From CAYNNP01 sp964398215 (lineage in GTDB: Bacteria; Planctomycetota; Planctomycetia; Pirellulales; Pirellulaceae): DNA of 5,824 nt. The position numbers and the translations under genes were made by a program. The notes under the pieces were generated by a model. It worked only from the letters and a program-made list of their open reading frames with translations. It had not been told where the DNA came from and did no database searches. This document shows, piece by piece, positions 1 to 5,824 of the stretch. Location: contig CAYNNP010000332.1 of NCBI GenBank assembly GCA_964398215.1, positions 1 to 5,824 on the forward strand, written 5' to 3'. Within the stretch, counting starts at the first letter, position 1. Every line of letters starts with the position of its first letter.

Positions 1-10
1 AGTAGCTGAC

Positions 11-31
11 TAAATCAACAAGCCGTTGACC
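11..31 (+). repeat. Short intergenic repeat with hairpin core, copy 1
   Basis: This stretch matches 5427-5447 at 19 of 21 positions, in the same orientation. Both copies begin TAAATCAACAA and share CCGTT and the final ACC. In this copy the core is a perfect inverted repeat: TCAAC at 15-19, a 5-base loop AAGCC, and GTTGA at 25-29. It lies 9 bases beyond the esterase stop codon. Read on the minus strand, the hairpin is followed by TTTAG, so it might help end or stabilise that transcript, but the stem is short and there is no real U-tract. The repeat identity is seen directly; any role is inference. Confidence 0.7.
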
Positions 32-40
32 ACTTTCGCT

Positions 41-940
41 TTAGTTTGACTTTTTTTCCAAAAGCCCACTTACCTGTAGCCAGTCCTTTAGATTGCGATT
101 CCATTTTGATACGGGATCTTTCGATGGTCGCATTCCGTAGCCGTGGCCGCCTTTTGAGTACACGTGAAGCTCCGCAGGTACTTTGTTTTTGCGAAGCTCC
201 GCGAACAGCAATGCCGACTGCGCGCCACGCAGGGCGTCGTCCCAAGTTACAGCCATGAAGGTTGGGGGAGTGTTCTTTGTGATCTTTACCAACGATCCAA
301 GCTTCGCTTCTTTGCGATCATCGTAGTCGTCGCCCAAGTACGCGGCGTAGATTGGACAGATGAAATTCGGTCGCGCACTGACCTTGTCGATTTCGTCAAT
401 TGGCTCGTAACACTTGGTGTCATAATGCGTTCCCGACATCACTGTCAGGTGACCGCCTGCTGAAAACCCCAGCGTGCCGATACGGTTCGGATCGATGTTC
501 CATGTCTTCGCGTCATTTCGCACCATTCGGATGGCTCGTTGCACATCCTGCATCGGTTCCCAGTGAATATTGTCGGGGACACGTCGGGGCACGCGGTACT
601 TAAGAACAAACGCAGTGACACCGATGCTGTTGAACCACTCCGCAACCTCCAGGCCTTCTTTGGGCCAAGCCAATATGTTGTAGCCGCCGCCGGGACAAAC
701 AATGACGGCGCAACCATTGGCCTTTCCTGCAGCCGGTTGATACACCGTGATCGTTGGGTCGTCGACGTACGCGATTCGCTCCGTCGTCGTTTTGGCTTTG
801 GCGGCGTTGATTGCATCGTCGCTCATGATCACGCTGCTATCAGGAATGCCATTTGGCCAGATCTTGATCTCGGGATTTTCAGCTTGGCAATTCGTGGCAA
901 ACAAAACGAGTGTCAGGATTGCAAAAGATCTCAGTAGCAT
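41..940 (-). CDS. Exported alpha/beta-hydrolase, acetyl/carbohydrate esterase-like
   Basis: The product is 299 residues. Residues 1-20 form a Sec signal peptide with a hydrophobic core (LLRSFAILTLVLFA) and a likely signal peptidase I cut after CQA; the Cys at 18 lacks a good lipobox. The rest is an alpha/beta-hydrolase of the BD-FAE/acetyl-esterase kind often annotated as 'endo-1,4-beta-xylanase B-like' or 'esterase/lipase'. The oxyanion-hole loop is CPGGGY (82-87), in place of the HGGG of related lipases. The nucleophile elbow is GFSAGGH with Ser160. The acid is probably Asp234 or Asp235 in TWDD, and the base is His266 in GGHGYGMR. The length suits one complete catalytic domain without a carbohydrate-binding module. 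The likely role is removing acetyl or other ester groups from polysaccharides outside the cytoplasm; the substrate cannot be told from sequence. The start is chosen because it gives a complete signal peptide. No Shine-Dalgarno is visible upstream (CTGAAACAGAC before ATG). The gene is divergent from gcvP and stands alone. Confidence 0.88.
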   Translation of the reverse strand: MLLRSFAILTLVLFATNCQAENPEIKIWPNGIPDSSVIMSDDAINAAKAKTTTERIAYVDDPTITVYQPAAGKANGCAVIVCPGGGYNILAWPKEGLEVAEWFNSIGVTAFVLKYRVPRRVPDNIHWEPMQDVQRAIRMVRNDAKTWNIDPNRIGTLGFSAGGHLTVMSGTHYDTKCYEPIDEIDKVSARPNFICPIYAAYLGDDYDDRKEAKLGSLVKITKNTPPTFMAVTWDDALRGAQSALLFAELRKNKVPAELHVYSKGGHGYGMRPSKDPVSKWNRNLKDWLQVSGLLEKKSN

Positions 941-975
941 GTCTGTTTCAGTGAGTTGGGTAAAGTTGACCGGCG

Positions 976-987
976 CATGGCGCCATG
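976..987. promoter_or_regulatory. Perfect 12-base palindrome upstream of esterase
   Basis: CATGGCGCCATG equals its own reverse complement. It lies 35 bases before the esterase start codon, where an operator or promoter-proximal site would be expected. It has no loop, so it fits a dimeric protein's DNA site better than an RNA hairpin. The palindrome is seen directly; a regulatory role is only a guess, since a 12-base palindrome can arise by chance. Confidence 0.3.
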
Positions 988-1077
988 GGTTACGGATTCG
1001 GTTAGCTGCGGTAGGCCGAGTTGCGGATCAGAACCTAAATAAATGCGAGACGAGCGTGCCCCGCAGCGACCACCCAT
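985..1077. repeat. Long imperfect inverted repeat, about 93 bases
   Basis: Paired blocks nest around a centre near 1031. ATGGGT (985-990) pairs with ACCCAT (1072-1077). GGT (1000-1002) pairs with ACC (1069-1071). GCTGCGG (1005-1011) pairs with CCGCAGC (1061-1067). GGC (1014-1016) pairs with GCC (1058-1060). That gives about 19 base pairs interrupted by bulges, with a loop of about 41 bases. It could be a REP-like dispersed element, a leader structure of the esterase transcript, or a small RNA. No promoter or terminator marks it as a transcript. Confidence 0.5.
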
Positions 1078-1369
1078 CCTACGTTAACTGCCTGCCGTGG
1101 GCCTAAGTCTAACCAAGTTCACCTGGTCCCAAAGTAAACAAACATGCCCTCACGACGATCTGATGTCGCTGAATGTCAGCTTGAGCCCAAGAACTGACCC
1201 GAAAAACAGATTCGAGGGCTCGCTTTTGCGGTTCCAGCAATCAGGGGCGATGACGGGCAGATCGCATTTCGTTCGCAAACCCCGCCATTTCAGGGATATG
1301 ACAACGAATTCCGGGCGACTAAATTACTGCCTTGTTGACCGAGATTCCTAGCCGATTGCGACAAAATTC

Positions 1370-4360
1370 ATGACACCGACTACCGCACAAAATACTGGGC
1401 GAAACATCACCAAGAACGTAGCCGAGGAAGCAGACTTGTTGAACTTTACTGATGGGTTTGCGCGGCGACACATTGGGCCAAGCGATGCCGAGATCGCGGA
1501 CATGCTTTCGACACTTGGCTTCAATGATCTGGATCAACTGTCCGATGCGGCTGTGCCTGGTGGCATTCGCTTGCAGCAAGAATTGGACATCCCAGCGGCA
1601 CGTGGCGAACACGAATTTTTGAATGCGTTGAAAACCATTGCCGGTCGCAACAAGGTCTATCGTTCTTGCATCGGGATGGGTTACACGGGAACCGTCACTC
1701 CGCCAGTGATCTTGCGCAACGTGTTGGAAAATCCTGGTTGGTATACGCAGTACACGCCCTATCAAGCAGAGATTGCGCAGGGCCGCTTGGAAGCTCTTTT
1801 GAATTTCCAAACGATGGTCGCCGACCTAACCGGTTTGCCACTCGCTGGTGCGAGCTTGTTGGACGAAGCCACGGCAGCGGCCGAAGCGATGGGGATGTGC
1901 ATTTCGATCGGTCGTCACAAGAAGACTGGATTCTGGGCCTCCGACGACTGCCATCCGCAAACTCTTGCACTGCTGCAAACTCGTGCGACCGGTCTGGGCG
2001 TTGATCTGAAAATTGGACCGATTGATGAAGTCGATTTTGACCACGGCGAAGGCGGACTCTGCGGCGTCTTGGTCCAATACCCAACAACCGATGGACAGAT
2101 TCAAGATCACAGTGAATTGTCTGAAAGAGCTAAGCAGAGTGGTTGTCTGGTTGTCGCGGCGGCGGACCTTTTGAGTTTGACGATGATCACACCGCCAGGC
2201 GAATGGGGCGCGGACATCTGCGTCGGCAGTGCTCAGCGTTTCGGAGTCCCGATGGGGTTGGGCGGACCGCACGCGGCATTCATTTCGACTCACGAAAAAC
2301 ATGCACGTAAACTTCCAGGTCGAATCATCGGCGTTTCCAAAGACGCGCAGGGCAACCGAGCGCTTCGGATGGCGATCCAGACTCGCGAACAACACATTCG
2401 TCGTGACAAAGCGACCAGCAATATTTGCACAGCCCAAGCGCTGCTGGCAATCATCAACTCGTTTTACGCGGTCTATCACGGTCCAGACGGACTGCTACGG
2501 ATTGCTCAGCGCGTGCAAGGGTTCGCGGCCGCACTGGTCAAAGGACTTGAGCGACTTGGCCACTCGACCACCAGCGATGGGCCCGTTTTTGACACGATTC
2601 GTATTCGTCTGGGCAAAGGACGAACTCAAGCAGCACGACAAGTTGCCGATGCAGCACGCGAACGACAAATCAACTTGCGCGAGTACGATGACGGGACCCT
2701 GGGAGTCACACTTGATGAGTCGACGGATCGCGGTTTAGTCGCCGATCTATTGGCCGCGTTTAACTTCGGGCACTACACAGGCTTTGACGTTGATGACCTA
2801 CTTGCAGAGGCTCAAGCCGACGGGCGATGTGACCTGAAAAACTTTGCTCGCCAGAGCCAGTATCTACAGCATCCGGTGTTCAACTCGCATCGCAGCGAGA
2901 CCAAGTTGCTGCGGTACATTTTCAAATTGATGGGCCGCGATCTGTCGCTTGCGCACACAATGATTCCGCTTGGCTCTTGCACAATGAAGCTTAATGGGAC
3001 CAGCGAGATGATCCCGGTGACTTGGCCAGAGTTTTCCAATATTCATCCGTTTGCACCTGACACACAGTGGCGCGGTTACACCTACATGTTCCGCGAATTG
3101 GAATCATGGTTATGCACGACCACCGGCTTTGCGGCGGTCAGTCTGCAGCCGAACGCGGGCGCGCAAGGCGAGTATGCTGGACTGCTTGTCATTCGTGCCT
3201 ATCACGAACACATGGCAGCAAAAGCGGGCCACGAAAATCGTCGCGATGTGTGCTTGATTCCGACATCCGCGCACGGAACCAACCCTGCATCGGCAGTCAT
3301 GGCGGGCATGAAAGTTGTTGCGATCAAGTGCAACGATCATGGCGACATTGACGTGGACGATCTGCGCCAAAAGGCGATTCAACACAGCGAGACGCTTTCG
3401 TGCTTGATGATCACGTATCCGTCAACGCACGGCGTGTTTGAAGAAACGATCAGCGAAGTCTGTGACTTGATCCACGAGCATGGCGGTCAAGTCTACATGG
3501 ATGGTGCGAACATGAACGCGCAAGTTGGTTTGACCAGCCCTGGTGATTGCGGTGCAGATGTCTGTCACTTGAATCTGCACAAGACGTTCTGCATTCCTCA
3601 TGGCGGTGGTGGCCCTGGGATGGGCCCGATTGGTGTCGCACCGCAACTGGTTCCGTTTTTGCCAGGGCATCCTGTTCAGCGTCCCGACACAGCGGGTGAA
3701 TTCGCGATCGGACCTGTCTCCGCAGCGCCCTATGGCAGCCCCAGTATTTTGACGATCAGCTACGTTTACATTGCACTGATGGGCGCCGAGGGACTGAAGA
3801 AAGCCACGCAAACTGCGATTTTGAACGCCAACTACATGGCCAAGCGATTGGCCGATCACTACGACATTTTGTATACCGACAAGAATGGTTTTGTTGCCCA
3901 CGAGTTCATTGTCGATTGCAGAAAGTTCGACAAGTCTGCCGGCGTTAGCATCGAAGACATTGCCAAGCGTTTGATGGATTACGGGTTCCATGGGCCAACG
4001 ATGTCATGGCCTGTGACTGGCACGCTGATGATCGAACCGACCGAGAGTGAAGGCAAAGATGAATTGGATCGTTTTTGTGATGCGATGATTGCGATTCGAA
4101 AAGAAATCCAAGCAATCGAAAACGGTGAACTCGACCGCGAAGACAACCCGCTCCATAACGCACCGCACACGATGCACGAAATTGGCAGCGACAGTTGGAG
4201 TCATGCGTATTCGCGCGAGCAAGCCGCTTGGCCAGCACCGTGGTTGCGCGATGCGAAATTTTGGCCAACCGTTGGCCGAATTGACAACACCTACGGCGAC
4301 CGCAACTTGGTTTGCAGCTGTCCACCAATGAGCGATTACGAGCAAACAGACGAAGATTGA
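1370..4360 (+). CDS. gcvP: Glycine dehydrogenase (decarboxylating), glycine cleavage P-protein
   Basis: This 996-residue cytoplasmic PLP enzyme decarboxylates glycine and transfers the aminomethyl group to the lipoyl arm of the H-protein (GcvH), the first step of the glycine cleavage system. It is the single-chain form, with both homologous halves fused. N-terminal half: FARRHIGPSD (30-39), IGMGY (101-105), YTPYQAEIAQGR (from 128), GGPHAAF (298-304), GRIIGVS (from 317), TREQHIRRDKATSNICT (338-354). C-terminal half: MIPLGSCTMKLN (531-542), SAHGTNPAS (633-641), the PLP lysine Lys738 in HLNLHKTFCIPHGGGGPG, YGFHGPTMSWPV (from 871) and the terminal block YGDRNLVCSCPP. The glycine-rich loop and all key blocks are intact. 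The length slightly exceeds the roughly 950-970 usual for the family, from short extensions at both ends. An in-frame TAG at 1349-1351 and the absence of another Met before residue 44 support this ATG; no clear Shine-Dalgarno precedes it. gcvT and gcvH are not adjacent, and the next gene is convergent. Confidence 0.98.
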   Translation: MTPTTAQNTGRNITKNVAEEADLLNFTDGFARRHIGPSDAEIADMLSTLGFNDLDQLSDAAVPGGIRLQQELDIPAARGEHEFLNALKTIAGRNKVYRSCIGMGYTGTVTPPVILRNVLENPGWYTQYTPYQAEIAQGRLEALLNFQTMVADLTGLPLAGASLLDEATAAAEAMGMCISIGRHKKTGFWASDDCHPQTLALLQTRATGLGVDLKIGPIDEVDFDHGEGGLCGVLVQYPTTDGQIQDHSELSERAKQSGCLVVAAADLLSLTMITPPGEWGADICVGSAQRFGVPMGLGGPHAAFISTHEKHARKLPGRIIGVSKDAQGNRALRMAIQTREQHIRRDKATSNICTAQALLAIINSFYAVYHGPDGLLRIAQRVQGFAAALVKGLERLGHSTTSDGPVFDTIRIRLGKGRTQAARQVADAARERQINLREYDDGTLGVTLDESTDRGLVADLLAAFNFGHYTGFDVDDLLAEAQADGRCDLKNFARQSQYLQHPVFNSHRSETKLLRYIFKLMGRDLSLAHTMIPLGSCTMKLNGTSEMIPVTWPEFSNIHPFAPDTQWRGYTYMFRELESWLCTTTGFAAVSLQPNAGAQGEYAGLLVIRAYHEHMAAKAGHENRRDVCLIPTSAHGTNPASAVMAGMKVVAIKCNDHGDIDVDDLRQKAIQHSETLSCLMITYPSTHGVFEETISEVCDLIHEHGGQVYMDGANMNAQVGLTSPGDCGADVCHLNLHKTFCIPHGGGGPGMGPIGVAPQLVPFLPGHPVQRPDTAGEFAIGPVSAAPYGSPSILTISYVYIALMGAEGLKKATQTAILNANYMAKRLADHYDILYTDKNGFVAHEFIVDCRKFDKSAGVSIEDIAKRLMDYGFHGPTMSWPVTGTLMIEPTESEGKDELDRFCDAMIAIRKEIQAIENGELDREDNPLHNAPHTMHEIGSDSWSHAYSREQAAWPAPWLRDAKFWPTVGRIDNTYGDRNLVCSCPPMSDYEQTDED

Positions 4361-4412
4361 TCCGCAAACCGCGCGGCGATGCCAAAACGGAACGTGCTTT
4401 GACGAATCTGCT

Positions 4413-4426
4413 TTGCCAATTGGCAA
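4413..4426. repeat. Perfect 14-base palindrome between convergent genes
   Basis: TTGCCAATTGGCAA is fully self-complementary and sits in the 71-base gap between the stops of gcvP and the DUF2459 gene, ending 5 bases from the latter. Folded as RNA it gives a 5-base-pair stem with an AATT loop on either strand. No T-run follows it in either direction, so it is not a classic intrinsic terminator. A weak bidirectional transcript end or a protein-binding dyad are both possible. A second perfect palindrome, CCGCGCGG, lies at 4369-4376 in the same gap. Confidence 0.45.
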
Positions 4427-4431
4427 CGCGA

Positions 4432-5163
4432 TTAGGGAAAGTACATCGTGACGGTCTTGGGCAACGGTGTCATCCAGCCTACTTTGACGCCAGCGTGCGA
4501 TAAACAATCTCCTACCCAGGAATTGCATGTGTTTAATGCATGGTAGTTGCCTTTGGCTTCAAAGAACGCGTCGTACGGCCCATAGGCTTGGTTTGGGATC
4601 ACGCGAAAATTGCCGTCGTCGTCTTTCTTAAACGACGCAGTGATCTGCTTAACCAAAGCTTCGTATTGGCTTTCGGAAATTGTGACCGTTGGACCGTGCC
4701 CGCGAATGAAATCACGCTTGGTAAGTTCGATATGCATGCAAGTCCCGGAAGGCCAAAGAAGTGCTTTTGCAACTACAGAAGCTTTCAAGTCTGCCCAAGT
4801 CGGAGTCTCCAGAAAGAATCCACGATCACCCCAGCCAATCGAAACACAATCCGCGTTCGTCGTATCGTTTCTAAATAGCTCTGGAGGAAAATGCTTTCGC
4901 CAGTCCATGGTTTCTGTGACAAGTGGCAACACCAAATCCGCGTGCACAGCATTGGAGACTACCATGATCGGAACACCATCGGATGTCGGTTCAAAATCGT
5001 TGTTGACCGGTATCAAACCGATCCCAACGATCACCAGATAGACAAACGCGATACTCAGCAGTAGCAAAGCGAGTCGTTTTGCCAGCCGCAGGATCCTTCG
5101 CCACCAAGGTCTTGGTGGATCGATCGATTGATCAGTCGAATTCTGCCCTTGGTCAGTCGCCAT
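4432..5163 (-). CDS. DUF2459 (TIGR02117) family membrane-anchored protein
   Basis: The product is 243 residues. A basic N-terminal segment (WWRRILRLAKR, 20-30) is followed by one hydrophobic helix at about 31-51, predicting a single-pass anchor with the rest on the outer face of the membrane. The body carries the signatures I associate with DUF2459/TIGR02117: VVSNAVHADLVLPL (68-81), SIGWGDRGFFLETPTWADL (108-126) and NTCNSWVGDCLSHAGV (211-226). The biochemical function is unknown; the TIGR model was named from members near urease genes, and no urease gene is seen here. His74 in an early strand and Cys213 at the start of a late helix recall the His-then-Cys order of circularly permuted NlpC/P60 (papain-like) enzymes, so a hydrolase or transferase is possible; this is inference. 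The ATG is preceded by a weak purine stretch (GGGAAACGTGAG). An upstream ATG is out of frame. The gene is convergent with gcvP. Confidence 0.87.
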   Translation of the reverse strand: MATDQGQNSTDQSIDPPRPWWRRILRLAKRLALLLLSIAFVYLVIVGIGLIPVNNDFEPTSDGVPIMVVSNAVHADLVLPLVTETMDWRKHFPPELFRNDTTNADCVSIGWGDRGFFLETPTWADLKASVVAKALLWPSGTCMHIELTKRDFIRGHGPTVTISESQYEALVKQITASFKKDDDGNFRVIPNQAYGPYDAFFEAKGNYHALNTCNSWVGDCLSHAGVKVGWMTPLPKTVTMYFP

Positions 5164-5241
5164 CTCACGTTTCCCATAAAGCCCGCTGGATTCCGTAAGT
5201 TCAGACTACAGCCAGCAGCCATTCTGAACAACCGCGAACTC

Positions 5242-5263
5242 GCTAACCGGCTGATCTGTTAGC
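5242..5263. repeat. Inverted repeat GCTAAC/GTTAGC
   Basis: The arms GCTAAC (5242-5247) and GTTAGC (5258-5263) are perfect complements with a 10-base loop. There is no T-tract on either side, so it is not a terminator. It lies about 80 bases upstream of the DUF2459 start, in the same structured block as the larger repeat at 5336-5398, which also contains a GCTAAC. The shared hexamer suggests one composite element. Confidence 0.45.
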
Positions 5264-5335
5264 CAAGGTTCCCGAAAACGTGCAAGATGTGAAGTGGGCA
5301 GAAATGCTTCAGGGCTTGTTTTTTTACTGAGCAAC

Positions 5336-5398
5336 GGCGCTAACAGGCCGCGGGCCTTGTAGTGATAACGCAACCCTTCGAGGCCCGTGGCTAGCGCC
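5336..5398. repeat. Two-part inverted repeat (REP-like)
   Basis: The outer arms GGCGCTA (5336-5342) and TAGCGCC (5392-5398) pair perfectly over 7 bases. The inner arms CGGGCCT (5351-5357) and AGGCCCG (5381-5387) also pair over 7 bases, with GCC (5347-5349) able to pair with GGC (5389-5391) between them and a 23-base loop. A competing local hairpin exists: AGGCC-GCG-GGCCT at 5345-5357. The nested, GC-rich, intergenic character resembles REP/BIME-type elements. No transposase that would mobilise it is present. The structure is seen directly; the dispersed-repeat identity is inferred. Confidence 0.55.
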
Positions 5399-5426
5399 AG
5401 CGGCTCACAAAAATATGCCACGCTAA

Positions 5427-5447
5427 TAAATCAACAATCCGTTCACC
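5427..5447 (+). repeat. Short intergenic repeat, copy 2
   Basis: This is the second copy of the repeat at 11-31, with 19 of 21 bases identical. One difference (G to T) falls in the loop. The other (G to C at 5444) turns GTTGA into GTTCA and breaks one base pair of the hairpin that is perfect in copy 1. It lies immediately after the larger inverted repeat, in a gene-free region far from any visible gene end. Confidence 0.7.
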
Positions 5448-5570
5448 GCGTTGTCTTTCAGAGTTTGTGCTTAATCGCGTATCCCGCGAACGAGTTGTGT
5501 CGGATAAGATGGGGGTGGTTAATGTTGTCAGCAGGTTGTTTCTGGAAATCTATCCAGCTATCAATTTTCG

Positions 5571-5576
5571 TATACT
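5571..5576 (+). promoter_or_regulatory. Possible -10 box for the zinc-ribbon gene
   Basis: TATACT differs from TATAAT at one base and lies 18 bases before the ATG at 5595. No good -35 hexamer stands 16-18 bases upstream; the nearest TTGTTT (5536-5541) is too far away. If used, the leader would be only about a dozen bases, which suits the lack of a strong Shine-Dalgarno. The call is weak. Confidence 0.25.
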
Positions 5577-5594
5577 CATCCATTTCGTCAGGCC

Positions 5595-5824
5595 ATGTCG
5601 CAGACCGTTAAGTGCCCGCAATGCAAGAGCTCGGTTTCTATCTCGGAACAACACGCTGGCAAACGTGTTGCTTGCCCCAAGTGCACTAAAGAATTCCTTG
5701 CCCCCGGTTTTGTAGCTGCCGTCAATGACGATGACGATTGGTTGAGCTTGGACGATGACGAGCCGACTGGCAAACCGTTGTCAACTGCGCCCCTGCCGAC
5801 TCCCAAGCAATCAACGACTCCCAA
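5595..5824 (+). CDS. Zinc-ribbon protein, N-terminal part, cut by window edge
   Basis: The reading frame opens at ATG 5595 and stays open to the edge, giving 76 residues of a longer protein. It starts MSQTVKCPQCKSSVSISEQ and carries four cysteines as CPQC (7-10) and CPKC (27-30). The intervening AGKRVACPKC is typical of the MJ0042-type/planctomycete N-terminal zinc ribbon, which binds one zinc ion. An acidic stretch follows (NDDDDWLSLDDDEP, 44-57), then a linker rich in Pro, Thr and Ser (from about 58). In planctomycetes such N-termini commonly precede a long low-complexity linker and a membrane or unknown domain; what follows here is outside the window, so the function cannot be assigned. 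No alternative ATG lies just upstream. Only a weak CAGG precedes the start. Confidence 0.85.
   Translation, partial: MSQTVKCPQCKSSVSISEQHAGKRVACPKCTKEFLAPGFVAAVNDDDDWLSLDDDEPTGKPLSTAPLPTPKQSTTP

Larger units (their letters stand above)
941..1369. other. Divergent intergenic region between esterase and gcvP
   Basis: This region of 429 bases must hold the promoters of both flanking genes, but I find no convincing -35/-10 pair for either. It contains a 12-base palindrome (976-987), a long imperfect inverted repeat (985-1077), and a small hairpin GCTGA-ATG-TCAGC at 1168-1180. An open frame at 1097-1351 on the plus strand (84 codons) has no recognisable domain and no ribosome binding site. It ends at TAG 1349-1351, in frame with and 18 bases before the gcvP start; I do not call it a gene. 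The conserved core of a glycine riboswitch is not visible. Confidence 0.6.
5164..5594. other. Gene-free region rich in inverted repeats
   Basis: This region of 431 bases lies between two divergent genes and must contain their promoters. It holds a small hairpin at 5242-5263, a 7-T run at 5319-5325, a larger two-part inverted repeat at 5336-5398, the second copy of the edge repeat at 5427-5447, and a short hairpin TCGCG-TATCC-CGCGA at 5475-5489. A 71-codon minus-strand frame spans 5206-5421, exactly across the structured block. It has no domain or ribosome binding site and is better explained as repeat sequence than as a gene. The composition of the block suggests a mosaic dispersed intergenic repeat. 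Confidence 0.55.

Noticed and set aside
15..29. Intrinsic terminator for the esterase
   Set aside because: The stem is only 5 base pairs, followed by TTTAG rather than a U-tract, so it is kept as a repeat with a possible end-of-transcript role.
445..816. Overlapping open frames on both strands inside the esterase, gcvP and DUF2459 genes
   Set aside because: They are alternate-frame shadows of well-supported genes, with no domains of their own.
1097..1351. 84-codon plus-strand open frame, in frame with and ending 18 bases before gcvP
   Set aside because: It has no recognisable domain, no ribosome binding site and unremarkable composition. A frame of this length is expected by chance in a GC-moderate gap. 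A TAG separates it from gcvP, so it is not an N-terminal extension.
941..1369. Glycine riboswitch upstream of gcvP
   Set aside because: I looked for the conserved aptamer core and did not see it. The inverted repeats present do not match its layout.
5291..5325. Intrinsic terminator (GAAG/CTTC hairpin before the 7-T run)
   Set aside because: The stem has only four Watson-Crick pairs, the T-run starts eight bases after it, and no plus-strand gene lies upstream to be terminated.
5242..5398. Integron attC-like site
   Set aside because: GCTAAC/GTTAGC resemble core-site ends, but neither fits RYYYAAC/GTTRRRY fully, and no cassette structure or integrase is present.
5206..5421. 71-codon minus-strand open frame across the structured repeat block
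   Set aside because: It coincides with the inverted-repeat block and has no domain or start signal. If the block is a dispersed repeat, similar 'hypothetical proteins' in databases would be repeat artefacts.

Overview
The window looks like ordinary chromosome from a planctomycete, most likely a Rhodopirellula-type member of the Pirellulaceae. This is an inference from style. The genes are single and lie in alternating orientations, no start has a strong Shine-Dalgarno sequence, and intergenic gaps of about 430 bases hold structured repeats. The last gene begins with a double-CxxC zinc ribbon followed by an acidic and proline-rich linker, an arrangement common in that phylum. Base composition is moderate by eye. 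No rRNA, tRNA, CRISPR array, transposase or phage gene is visible.

Layout from left to right. (1) At 41-940 on the minus strand is an exported alpha/beta-hydrolase, probably a carbohydrate or acetyl esterase, with a short hairpin-forming repeat just beyond its stop. (2) At 941-1369 is a divergent intergenic region with a perfect 12-base palindrome and a long imperfect inverted repeat. (3) At 1370-4360 on the plus strand is a complete single-chain glycine dehydrogenase (decarboxylating), the P-protein of the glycine cleavage system. (4) A 71-base convergent gap holds a perfect 14-base palindrome. (5) At 4432-5163 on the minus strand is a membrane-anchored DUF2459/TIGR02117 family protein of unknown function. 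(6) At 5164-5594 is a second gene-free block with several inverted repeats and a second copy (19 of 21 bases) of the repeat at the left edge. (7) From 5595 to the right edge on the plus strand is the start of a zinc-ribbon protein that is cut off by the window.

The genes show no sign of working together. gcvP is divergent from the esterase and convergent with the DUF2459 gene, so it appears to be transcribed alone, with no gcvT or gcvH beside it here. I see no convincing new multi-gene system. The parts most worth a second look are the related intergenic repeats at the two ends, the structured inverted repeats, the His-then-Cys arrangement of the DUF2459 protein, and the truncated zinc-ribbon gene.
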